Assembly (NCBI GenBank): GCA_964469055.1
Contig: CAYXXN010000105.1
Coordinates: 1 to 10,384, forward strand
DNA length: 10,384 bases
Direction: 5' to 3'
From: CAYXXN01 sp964469055
Lineage (GTDB): Bacteria; Acidobacteriota; Thermoanaerobaculia; Multivoradales; JAHEKO01
Under the pieces are notes generated by a model. It searched no databases. It worked only from the letters and a program-made list of their open reading frames with translations, and had not been told where the DNA came from. Below, piece after piece: positions 1 through 5,731 of the stretch. A program made the translations under genes and the position numbers. Each line of letters opens with the position of its first letter. The stretch's first letter is position 1.

Positions 1-173
1 GAGACGCGCGCGCCCATCGAGGGCGGGTGGAGGCCATCGAGCGCCAGCAGCACGCCGGCCTTCTGCAGCGACTCGTTGTACTTCATCATCGCGGCCACGC
101 CCTTGGCGTCGGGCATGGTCCCCGGCGCCGCCTGCTCGTAGCCCTTCGGGATCATCAGCATCATGACCCGCAT
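1..173 (-). CDS. YciI-like (YCII/DGPF) family protein, N-terminal part
   Basis: The 57 visible residues begin MRVMMLMIPKGYEQ and continue through MMKYNESLQKAGVLLALDGLHPPSMGARV. This is the usual opening of short YCII-related (DGPF-type) proteins: a first beta strand rich in Met/Ile, then a helix with an 'NESLQKAGVLLALDGLHP' stretch. These are small dimeric alpha/beta-barrel cytosolic proteins of mostly unknown biochemical role, often found near ECF sigma factors. The ATG at 173 is well supported, with AAGGAG at 187-182 and 8 nt spacing. The rest, including the DGPF-like motif expected near residue 70, lies beyond the window edge, so completeness cannot be judged. The gene diverges from the flavoprotein at 361. 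The family call is confident; the function is not. Confidence 0.85.
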   Translation of the reverse strand, partial: MRVMMLMIPKGYEQAAPGTMPDAKGVAAMMKYNESLQKAGVLLALDGLHPPSMGARV

Positions 174-195
174 CGTCGTGTCTCCTTCTGGGTTT

Positions 196-240
196 GGTTT
201 CGGAGCTCAGCTCCCGGGCGGTCTCGACCGCCGGTGAACC
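196..240. promoter_or_regulatory. Nested inverted repeats in the divergent leader (possible three-way junction)
   Basis: Two adjacent perfect inverted repeats lie between the divergent YciI-like and flavoprotein genes: GGAGC-TCA-GCTCC (202-214) and GGCGGT-CTCG-ACCGCC (217-232). They are bracketed by a 4-bp outer pairing, GGTT (196-199) with AACC (237-240). In a minus-strand transcript this would fold just upstream of the AAGGAG ribosome-binding site of the YciI-like gene (182-187). It could be a leader RNA structure or a pair of operator half-sites. Short palindromes arise easily in GC-rich DNA, so the function is conjecture. I see no good sigma-70 promoter in the 174-360 gap. Confidence 0.3.
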
Positions 241-360
241 CTGGCTCTACTGTAACGACGAACGAGGGTGCGCGAGATCGACACGCCGGTGATTGACGAT
301 CCGGCGACCCTCGGCCGCCGCCTGTCAAGGCGCGGTACGCTCGAGCCAGGAGACCTGACC

Positions 361-1539
361 ATGGCGCACTACCCCTACCTCATCCTCGGCGGCGGCATGG
401 CCGCCGACGCCGCCGTGCGCGGCATCCGCGAGCTCGATGGCGACAGCCCCATCGGCCTGATCGGCGCCGAGCCGGATCCGCCCTACGCGCGGCCGCCGCT
501 CTCGAAGGGCTTGTGGAAGGGCAAGCCGTTCGAGAGCGTTTGGCGCAAGACCGACGAGCTCGGCGTGGATCTCCAGCTGGGCCGCCGCGCCACCGCCTTG
601 GATCTCGGCGCCAAGCTGGTGACCGACGATCGTGGCGCGGACACCACCTTCGACAAGCTCCTCCTCGCGACCGGAGGGACGCCGCGCCGCCTGCCCTTCG
701 GCGGCGAGCAGGTGCTCTACTTCCGCACCCTCGACGACTACCGCCGGCTCCGCGCGCTGGCCGAGGAGGGCAAGACGTTCGCGGTCATCGGCGGCGGCTT
801 CATCGGCTCGGAGATCGCGGCGGCCCTCGCCCTACAGGGCTGCAAGGTCACCCTGCTCTTCCCGGAGGACGGGATCGGCGCGCGCCTCTTCCCGGCGGAG
901 CTCGCGCGCTTCCTCGTTGGCTACTACGCCGAGAAGGGCGCCGACGCGCGGTCGGGGCAGCAAGTGACGGGCGTCCTCGAGAGCGGGTCGCAGGTCGTCG
1001 TCGAGACCAAGAGCGGGTTGCGCCTGACCGTCGACGCCGTGGTGGCGGGTATCGGGATCCTTCCCAACACCGAGCTCGCCGCGGCCGCCGGCCTCGCGGT
1101 CGAGGACGGCATCGTGGTGGACGAACGACTGCGTACGACCCATCCCGACGTCTTCGCCGCCGGCGACGTCGCGCGCTTCAGCGCCCCAGCCCTCGGCCGC
1201 CGCATCCGCGTCGAGCACGAGGACAATGCCCTCACCATGGGGCGCGCCGCCGGACGTGCGATGGCCGGCGACGCGTCCTCCTACGCCCACCTGCCCTTCT
1301 TCTACTCGGATCTCTTCGAGCTGGGCTACGAGGCGGTCGGCGAGATGGACCCGCGCGGCGAGCTGGTTGCCGACTGGAAAGAGCCCTTGCGCCAGGGGGT
1401 GGTCTACTACCTGTCGGACGGGAGAGTGCGCGGCGTGCTGCTGTGGAACACCTGGGGACAGGTCGACGCCGCGCGGGAGCTCATCGCCCAGCCCGGCCCT
1501 TTCCGCGCCAGCGATCTCGTGGGTCGGCTGCCGGCCTGA
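361..1539 (+). CDS. FAD/NAD(P)-dependent oxidoreductase, AIF/ferredoxin-reductase type
   Basis: This 392-residue cytosolic flavoprotein has the two-dinucleotide-fold layout of the pyridine nucleotide-disulphide oxidoreductase superfamily. The FAD-binding N-terminus is YLILGGGMAADAA (residues 6-18), where Ala replaces the third Gly of GxGxxG. RPPLSKG lies at 44-50 and the LLATGG flavin motif at 101-106. The NAD(P)H-binding fold is FAVIGGGFIGSE (140-151), and the second FAD motif is DVFAAGDVA (263-271). A C-terminal domain holds FFYSDLFELGYE (313-324), typical of AIF-like and ferredoxin-reductase-like enzymes. No redox-active CxxC or CxxxxC disulphide is visible, which argues against a disulphide reductase. 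The likely role is NAD(P)H-dependent electron transfer to a ferredoxin, rubredoxin or quinone, with the partner unknown. ATG 361 is chosen because AGGAG (348-352) sits 8 nt upstream; the frame is open back to 268, but that part shows no family match. Confidence 0.9.
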   Translation: MAHYPYLILGGGMAADAAVRGIRELDGDSPIGLIGAEPDPPYARPPLSKGLWKGKPFESVWRKTDELGVDLQLGRRATALDLGAKLVTDDRGADTTFDKLLLATGGTPRRLPFGGEQVLYFRTLDDYRRLRALAEEGKTFAVIGGGFIGSEIAAALALQGCKVTLLFPEDGIGARLFPAELARFLVGYYAEKGADARSGQQVTGVLESGSQVVVETKSGLRLTVDAVVAGIGILPNTELAAAAGLAVEDGIVVDERLRTTHPDVFAAGDVARFSAPALGRRIRVEHEDNALTMGRAAGRAMAGDASSYAHLPFFYSDLFELGYEAVGEMDPRGELVADWKEPLRQGVVYYLSDGRVRGVLLWNTWGQVDAARELIAQPGPFRASDLVGRLPA

Positions 1540-1583
1540 GAGCCGGCGGCGCCGCGGCGGTCGCCCGGCCGGCGCGGGTCTTC

Positions 1584-2174
1584 TCAGGCGGCGCCGGGGC
1601 GCACGAGAGCCGTCTCGGTGACCACCGCCCGCATCGGCACGTCGTGGGGCTCGGCGGGCAGGCGGTCGCGCAGCTGGAGGTCGAAGGCGAGTCCGACGCC
1701 GGGCACGCGATGGCGGGCGAAGAAGCGATCGAAGTGGCCGCGCCCATGGCCGAGCCGGTAGCCGCGGCGGTCGAAGGCCAGCCCGAGCACGAGCGCCAAG
1801 TCGAGCGTCGCCCCGAGGGTCTCCTCAGCGAGCTCCGGGGCGGACCCCACCGGCTGGCGGAGCCCGAACGAGAGCGCCTCGAGGGCGCACGGGTAGCGGT
1901 GGGCGTGCAGCCGCCCGTCGCCGCGCTCCACTCTCGGCGCGTAGACCTCCCAGCCCCCGGCGAGCAGGCCCCCGATCAACACCTCGGTGTCGAGCTCGGA
2001 GCCGAAGGAGAGGCAGGCGAGAATCCGCCGAGCGCGGGCGAGCTCGGGGAGTGCCAGGACGCGCTCCGCGACGCGCCCCGCGGCGGCGCGGGCCACCTCC
2101 GGATCGAGCGCCGCGAGCTTGGCTTCGCACTCGCGGCGCAGCGCGGCCTTCGGCCCGTCCTCGGCGCTCGCCAT
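1584..2174 (-). CDS. 5-formyltetrahydrofolate cyclo-ligase (MTHFS / YgfA family)
   Basis: This 196-residue cytosolic enzyme matches the family's usual 180-200 residues. It catalyses ATP-dependent conversion of 5-formyl-THF to 5,10-methenyl-THF, returning a storage folate to one-carbon metabolism. Seen: an N-terminal helix KAALRRE (9-15) carrying the Lys/Arg pair expected near the substrate and phosphate; FGSELDTEVL (57-66); the C-terminal phosphate-binding signature LGHGRGHFDRFF (141-152); then VGLAFD (160-165) and HDVPMRAVVTE (177-187). The signature is usually GxGxG[YF][YF]DR, so His147 replaces one aromatic residue. ATG 2174 is the only conventional in-frame start after the DoxX stop at 2230. 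It has no Shine-Dalgarno sequence, but TACAAT (2189-2184 on the minus strand) ends 9 nt upstream, suggesting a very short leader. It may also be read through from the DoxX gene 55 bp upstream. It converges on the flavoprotein gene with a 44-bp gap holding only generic GC-rich palindromes. Confidence 0.92.
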   Translation of the reverse strand: MASAEDGPKAALRRECEAKLAALDPEVARAAAGRVAERVLALPELARARRILACLSFGSELDTEVLIGGLLAGGWEVYAPRVERGDGRLHAHRYPCALEALSFGLRQPVGSAPELAEETLGATLDLALVLGLAFDRRGYRLGHGRGHFDRFFARHRVPGVGLAFDLQLRDRLPAEPHDVPMRAVVTETALVRPGAA

Positions 2175-2229
2175 GACGGCCCGATTGTAGTTGGCCCATA
2201 GCGAGAAGCCGGCGACCTCCGCGCGAACG

Positions 2230-2619
2230 CTACGTGCCCCGCTTGGCATCCAGGCTCCACGGGCCGGCGCCGGCGGCCGAGAAGTAGGGCCAGACGAAGC
2301 AGTACAACGCGGCGGGCACGCCTCCGTTCTCGATGGGCCAGACGCCTTGGGGGAAGTGAAACTGGAAGTACGCCACCGCCATCTCGCCCGCCAACAGGAA
2401 GGCGATCGGGCGAGTGAACCAGCCGAGGAGGAGCAGGCCACCGCCGAGCACCTCGAGGACGCCGCCCAGCCCGGCTTGGGACAGCAACGGAACGGTGCCG
2501 CCGTCCGGCGGGACTCCGATCGGAAAAGCGAAGAGCTTCATCGTGCCGAACATGATGAACATGAAGGCGGCCACGATGCGGAGCAGAGCCTGCAGATACG
2601 GTGTCCAGGCCGACCCCAC
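2230..2619 (-). CDS. DoxX family integral membrane protein
   Basis: This 129-residue protein has four predicted membrane segments at roughly residues 8-31, 47-66, 70-88 and 100-117. The DoxX hallmarks are ALLRIVAAFMFIMFGTMKLFAF (an R..xG.xK-type first helix), LEVLGGGLLLLGWFTRPIAF in the second, and AYFQFHFPQGVWPIENGG before the last helix. DoxX proteins are small inner-membrane proteins, some linked to quinone or thiol oxidation; the role here is unknown. The start is a GTG at 2619: an in-frame stop lies four codons inside the next upstream GTG, and the next ATG would delete half of the first helix. The ribosome-binding site is weak (GAGG about 11 nt upstream). The first six codons overlap the antisense KdpE-like remnant (2603-2674), so the original N-terminus may have been replaced by a rearrangement. 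It is followed at 55 bp by the folate enzyme on the same strand. Confidence 0.87.
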   Translation of the reverse strand: MGSAWTPYLQALLRIVAAFMFIMFGTMKLFAFPIGVPPDGGTVPLLSQAGLGGVLEVLGGGLLLLGWFTRPIAFLLAGEMAVAYFQFHFPQGVWPIENGGVPAALYCFVWPYFSAAGAGPWSLDAKRGT

Positions 2620-2674
2620 CGCCCCGCGCTACCTCGTCACCGACGCCGGCGCCGGCTACCGGCTCGAGCACTAG
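2603..2674 (+). pseudogene. Orphan C-terminal tail of a KdpE/OmpR-type response regulator
   Basis: The plus-strand frame reads VQADPTAPRYLVTDAGAGYRLEH and then a TAG stop. This closely resembles the last strand-turn-strand of the winged-helix DNA-binding domain of KdpE-like response regulators, which typically end ...EADPxRPRYLLTEPGVGYRL. Upstream of about 2600 the same frame loses all resemblance and runs antisense through the DoxX gene. No receiver domain, recognition helix or start codon is present. I read this as a leftover 3' end created by deletion or insertion, with the junction near 2600. It cannot make a functional protein. The alternative is chance similarity over 23 residues, which seems unlikely given the ordered match and the stop codon in the expected place. 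No kdp genes are visible in the window. Confidence 0.65.
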
Positions 2675-2678
2675 GCCA

Positions 2679-2704
2679 GAAAAACCGAAACAGATCTGGG
2701 TAAG
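2679..2704 (+). repeat. Imperfect direct repeat, copy 1
   Basis: This copy consists of GAAAAAC (2679-2685), a 7-nt spacer, then GATCTGGGTAAG (2693-2704). The 3' 12 bases are identical to copy 2 at 2770-2781. It lies just after the KdpE-like remnant in a short AT-richer patch unlike the rest of the window. Confidence 0.55.
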
Positions 2705-2761
2705 GAACGAAAGAAGGACGGAACTTGCGCTCCCTTACTCGAGCAGTTGTTCAACAGAACT

Positions 2762-2781
2762 GAAAAACGGATCTGGGTAAG
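2762..2781 (+). repeat. Imperfect direct repeat, copy 2
   Basis: This copy consists of GAAAAAC (2762-2768), a single G, then GATCTGGGTAAG (2770-2781). It is the same two blocks as copy 1 with 6 nt fewer between them, offset by 77 bp at the 3' block. It ends 4 bp from the vapC stop codon. The 57 bp between the copies hold no gene, only a weak inverted repeat, CAGTT (2744-2748) with AACTG (2758-2762). The pair could be a duplication, an end of a non-autonomous element, or repeats flanking an excised piece. Confidence 0.5.
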
Positions 2782-2785
2782 TGGG

Positions 2786-3202
2786 TCAGGACAGGTCGAA
2801 GCTCGGCGTGATGACCTCGAGGTCGTGGAAGTAGCGGCGATAGAAGCCGCGGTCGCGAGTCAGCAGGCGTCCGCTCGACGTCAAGGCGTGAGCGCCGATC
2901 AGGAAGTCGGCGATCAGGCGGGTGCGCTGACCTCCGCTCTCCCGATAGCCCCGCCACAATCGGCCGGCTAGCTCGGAAGCCTCGCGGTCGAAGGGGTCGA
3001 ACTCGATCCCCGCGGCGCTCAGGGCGCTCGCCATCTCGCCGGGAGCGGCAAAGAAGCTGGCGACCTCAGCCCAGACCGCGGGACAGGCGACGAGCGCGCC
3101 TCGCTCCCGCGCCGCCCGTAGGGCGGCGAAGGAGGCTCTCCTCTGGCGGGGGTCGTCGGTCAGGACATCCAAGAGGACGGAGCTGTCGACGGCGGTGATC
3201 AT
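2786..3202 (-). CDS. vapC: PIN-domain ribonuclease toxin, VapC family
   Basis: This 138-residue toxin has the full PIN-domain acidic set: Asp6 in ITAVDSSVLLDVL, Glu46 in WAEVASFF, Asp99 in LIADFLIGAHAL, and Asp117 in LLTRDRGFYRRYF. These residues hold Mg2+/Mn2+ for single-strand RNA cleavage, which in VapC proteins typically targets tRNA or rRNA and halts translation. The length is normal for the family and no key residue is lost, so it looks active. Its ATG overlaps the vapB stop in an ATGA, and I see no good separate ribosome-binding site, so translation is probably coupled to that of the antitoxin. It is followed within a few bases by a direct-repeat copy. The RNA target cannot be deduced from sequence alone. 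Confidence 0.92.
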   Translation of the reverse strand: MITAVDSSVLLDVLTDDPRQRRASFAALRAARERGALVACPAVWAEVASFFAAPGEMASALSAAGIEFDPFDREASELAGRLWRGYRESGGQRTRLIADFLIGAHALTSSGRLLTRDRGFYRRYFHDLEVITPSFDLS

Positions 3203-3444
3203 TCCACACCGTCGAGGTCGGCGCGCCAGCCGGGTCCGCGCGAGCGCTCGAGCTCACGGTCGACGTCCGCCCGCGCCACCAGGCCGACGAGCGCCTCGAG
3301 GGGGTCGCGCGCGACGACCTGGGTGGCGACCAGCTTGCCGCGCTCCTCTTCGAACTCGAGCTCGGTGCCGGGTCGGATGCCCAGGCTGTCCCGCAACGGC
3401 TTGGGGATCGTCACCTGACCCTTCTCGCCGACGACGCTCTTCAT
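3199..3444 (-). CDS. vapB: AbrB/MazE-type antitoxin, VapB
   Basis: This 81-residue antitoxin has an N-terminal swapped-hairpin (SpoVT-AbrB) DNA-binding domain: MKSVVGEKGQVTIPKPLRDSLGIRPGTELEFEEERGKLVA (1-40), with the characteristic GQVTIPKPLRD and PGTELEF elements. The tail (about 45-81, acidic and Arg-rich, ending GWRADLDGVE) should wrap the VapC active site. The VapBC complex normally represses its own promoter, and a suitable palindrome is present at 3454-3467. ATG 3444 is the natural start because the domain begins there. There is no Shine-Dalgarno sequence: only GAACCT separates the -10 box from the ATG, so the mRNA is predicted to be leaderless. The reading frame stays open far upstream, but that part is antisense shadow of the receptor gene in another frame. 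Confidence 0.93.
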   Translation of the reverse strand: MKSVVGEKGQVTIPKPLRDSLGIRPGTELEFEEERGKLVATQVVARDPLEALVGLVARADVDRELERSRGPGWRADLDGVE

Positions 3445-3450
3445 AGGTTC

Positions 3451-3479
3451 AGTGTAGGAATTCCTACTTGGTCTGTCAA
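3451..3479 (-). promoter_or_regulatory. vapBC sigma-70-type promoter (predicted leaderless)
   Basis: On the minus strand there is a perfect -35 TTGACA (3479-3474), a 17-bp spacer, and a -10 TACACT (3456-3451, four of six consensus bases with the key TA...T). The ATG at 3444 starts 7 nt after the -10, where transcription would begin. The -35 lies 6 bp past the TonB receptor stop codon, so vapBC has its own promoter although receptor transcripts may also read into it. Confidence 0.78.
3454..3467. promoter_or_regulatory. 14-bp perfect palindrome, candidate VapB operator
   Basis: GTAGGAATTCCTAC is a perfect 14-bp palindrome covering the 3' part of the promoter spacer and the first three bases of the -10 box. 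Binding here would block RNA polymerase, as expected for VapBC autorepression through the AbrB-type domain. Palindromic operators within the promoter are common in vapBC operons; binding by this VapB is inferred. Confidence 0.75.
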
Positions 3480-3485
3480 ACTTGG

Positions 3486-5624
3486 CTAGCGCTCGACCCG
3501 TCCCTCGGACGCCCATCCCACCCCCACTCCGATCGACCGTCCCGGTGCCGGGACGGCGAGCTCGTCGGCGGAGGGTTGGTAGGTCTCGTCGAGCAGGTTG
3601 GTGCCGTAGAGGCGCAGGGTGACGCCGCGCTCGAACCGGTAGCCGAGCGAGGCCGACGCCAGGTCGGCGCTGGCGATCGCCAGCTCGCCCGGTCCCGGGT
3701 CGTCCTTGGCGAAGCGGTGCTCGAAACGCGCGGCGCCCCGCCAGGGTCCCTGGGTCAGGCGCGCCCCGAGCGCCGCGCGGTCCCCGGGCACGTCGGCGAG
3801 CGGCGAGCCGGCGTCGCTCTCGCCGCGCACGCGGGTGCCCGACCAGGCGAGCGACCAGTGCTGCGTCATGGCGAAGGAGCCGTCGAGGTCGAAGCCCTCG
3901 AGGGTGCCCGAGGTGAGGTTGACGAAGGTCTCCACCCCGGGCTCGATCTCCACCTGCTCGGTGTAGTCGTCGATCTCGTTGCGGAAGCCGAAGACCTCGA
4001 CGAACAGCCGCTCGCCGTAGTAGCGCAATCCCAAGTCGGCCGAGAGCGAGCGCTCGGGCTTCAGGTTCTCGTTGGCGATCACCTCGCCCCGTCCCGTCGA
4101 GCCGGAGAAGAAGCGCTCCGAGAGGCTCGGGAAGCGGATCCCGCTGCCGAGGTTGGCCGCCAGCTCGAAGCCCCCCGCGAGCGGCACCGTGGCGCCGATG
4201 AAACCGGCCCCGCCGGTGTCGTTGCTGGACACCCCGGAGCTCTCCTGCCCGATCCAGGTGAAGCGGCCTCCCCCCTCGACGGTGGCGCGGCCGAGGGCGT
4301 GGCGCAGCGAGGCGAAGGCCGAGGCCTCCTCCTCCGCGCCGTCGAGGCTGCGGACGACCTCCGTCGTGCCCTCTTCGAAGAGCTCGATGGTCTCCGTCGC
4401 CGTGACGTCGCGGCGACCGAAGTAGTCGAGCCCGACGACGGCGGCCCAACCGTCGCCGAAGGCGAACTCGCGCTGGCCGGTCGCCCCGAGATCCAAGGCC
4501 TCGTTCACGACCGAGTTGCGCTGCGTGCTCCTCAGGTTGTCGGTCTGCAGCTCGTTGGGGTGAACGAAGGCCTCGAATCGCCAACCGTCCGGCCAGCGGA
4601 CGGCGAACTTGCCGATCAAATGGTCCTCTTCGGGGTACTCGGTGATCCGTTCCGGGTAGCGGGTGTTCGGCTTGCCGATGTCGCGGCCGACCGCCGGCAG
4701 GGCCAGCGCCTCGAACTGGACGCCGCTCGCCGTCTGCCATTCCTTGCGTAGCAAGCCCGACCACTGCTCGAAGTGACTGGGGAGGAGGGTCCCCTCCGGG
4801 GTCTCGGCGTCGCCGGCCTCGCGGCCTGCCAGGGCCAAGGTCCAGCCGTCACCTCCCCAGCCGGCAAGGACGTTGCGCTCGTCTCCCTGCGAGCCGTAGC
4901 CACCCTGGACGACCGCGCCCTCGAGGCGCACGGGAAGCGCCTGCAGCACGCCGCCCAGGGCGCCCGAGCCGTAGTAGGTCGAAGCCGGGCCACGCACCAC
5001 CTCGACGGCCTCCAGCAGCGCCGGGTCGACGAACGAGGCCGTCGCTCCGGCGCGCCGCTCGCTCACGATCCGCGCCCCGGCCACCGTCGTGAGCAGGCGC
5101 AGGCCGGCGATGCCGCGCACGGAGTAGGCCTGGAACCGGCCGCCCTGCCCCTGCTCGGCCACTCCGGGAGCGGCCATCGCCAGGTCGGCGACGGTGCTGG
5201 TCGGCGCCGCCACGTCCTCCGGCGCCACCGCGGTAGTCGACCTCGAGAGCGGCTCGAGCACTTCGTCGCTCCCGGGCCCGGCGCTGACGACGATCTCCTC
5301 GTAGATCATTTGCTTGGGAGTCAAGGCGAGGACCGGTAGCACGCCTCCCTCCGGTGCCCCCACCTCGAAGCTCGTGCTCTCGAACCGCGGGTCCTCGACC
5401 CGCACCGTCGCCGGCGGGTCGACAGCGGGCAAGTGGAAGCGGCCGCGCGCGTCGGTGACGGCGCGGCCTCCCGAGGCGTCGTGGACGACCTGGGCTCCCT
5501 CGACGGGTCGTCCGGTCGAGGTGGTCACCACCCCGTCGAGGTCGGCGAGGGCCGGCGCGGTAGCCGCGAGCGCTAGCGCCAGCGAGAAAACTGCTCGGGT
5601 AAGACAGATCACGTGACTCCTCAA
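3486..5624 (-). CDS. TonB-dependent outer-membrane receptor
   Basis: This 712-residue receptor imports an unknown ligand (siderophore, vitamin, glycan or peptide) across the outer membrane using TonB/ExbBD energy. Domains: signal peptide (about 1-27, cleaved after PALA); a carboxypeptidase-regulatory-like beta-sandwich (about 29-101, LDGVVTTSTGRPVEGAQV...GRFHLP); a TonB-box-like segment EEIVVSA (109-115); a plug (about 125-230, with VRGIAGLR and VEVVRGPASTYYGSGALGGVL); then a beta barrel. The barrel carries GIRFPSLSERFF, NENLKPERS and the C-terminal NLLDETYQPS...PAPGRSIGVGVGW. It ends SEGRVER rather than in an aromatic residue. Start: TTG 5624 with AAGGAG 5 nt upstream, or GTG 5612 with its own AGGAG 4 nt upstream; both keep the signal peptide. 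A secreted protein gene lies 107 bp upstream on the same strand. The substrate cannot be named. Confidence 0.93.
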   Translation of the reverse strand: MRSHVICLTRAVFSLALALAATAPALADLDGVVTTSTGRPVEGAQVVHDASGGRAVTDARGRFHLPAVDPPATVRVEDPRFESTSFEVGAPEGGVLPVLALTPKQMIYEEIVVSAGPGSDEVLEPLSRSTTAVAPEDVAAPTSTVADLAMAAPGVAEQGQGGRFQAYSVRGIAGLRLLTTVAGARIVSERRAGATASFVDPALLEAVEVVRGPASTYYGSGALGGVLQALPVRLEGAVVQGGYGSQGDERNVLAGWGGDGWTLALAGREAGDAETPEGTLLPSHFEQWSGLLRKEWQTASGVQFEALALPAVGRDIGKPNTRYPERITEYPEEDHLIGKFAVRWPDGWRFEAFVHPNELQTDNLRSTQRNSVVNEALDLGATGQREFAFGDGWAAVVGLDYFGRRDVTATETIELFEEGTTEVVRSLDGAEEEASAFASLRHALGRATVEGGGRFTWIGQESSGVSSNDTGGAGFIGATVPLAGGFELAANLGSGIRFPSLSERFFSGSTGRGEVIANENLKPERSLSADLGLRYYGERLFVEVFGFRNEIDDYTEQVEIEPGVETFVNLTSGTLEGFDLDGSFAMTQHWSLAWSGTRVRGESDAGSPLADVPGDRAALGARLTQGPWRGAARFEHRFAKDDPGPGELAIASADLASASLGYRFERGVTLRLYGTNLLDETYQPSADELAVPAPGRSIGVGVGWASEGRVER

Positions 5625-5691
5625 ACCTTCTCCTTGCTCGTGGGAAGCCGGGCCCGCCCCAGCCGCGCTACGGGCGACGGGGAGGGGTGAA

Positions 5692-5715
5692 CGGCTGACG
5701 GCGGCCGCTCAGCCG
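5692..5715. other. 7-bp stem inverted repeat between secreted protein and receptor genes
   Basis: CGGCTGA (5692-5698) pairs with TCAGCCG (5709-5715) across a 10-nt loop, 16 bp downstream of the stop codon of the upstream gene. No T-run follows on the minus strand, so it is not a standard intrinsic terminator. It could attenuate transcription, mark a 3' end, or be chance. The remainder of 5625-5731 shows only the receptor's ribosome-binding site. Confidence 0.3.
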
Positions 5716-5731
5716 AGAGCGGCGAGGCGCG

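Noticed and set aside
293..298. TTGACG as a -35 box for the flavoprotein gene
   Set aside because: No acceptable -10 hexamer is found 16-18 bp downstream.
268..360. An upstream GTG start for the flavoprotein
   Set aside because: The added 31 residues do not resemble the family, and ATG 361 has a well-spaced AGGAG and begins directly at the FAD-binding strand.
1540..1583. GC-rich palindromes between the convergent flavoprotein and folate genes as a terminator
   Set aside because: Self-complementary GGC/GCC runs are expected by chance here and no T-run follows on either strand.
513..2201. A 562-codon open frame on the plus strand spanning the flavoprotein and the folate enzyme
   Set aside because: Its composition is Arg/Gly/Pro-rich with no recognisable domain; it runs out of frame through one clear gene and antisense through another.
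3445..4764. A long N-terminal extension of the vapB reading frame
   Set aside because: It lies inside the TonB receptor gene in another frame, is low-complexity, and the AbrB-type domain starts precisely at the ATG at 3444.
5625..5731. A cobalamin or other riboswitch upstream of the TonB receptor
   Set aside because: I looked for B12-box-like conserved elements and saw none; the gap is short and holds only one simple stem-loop.
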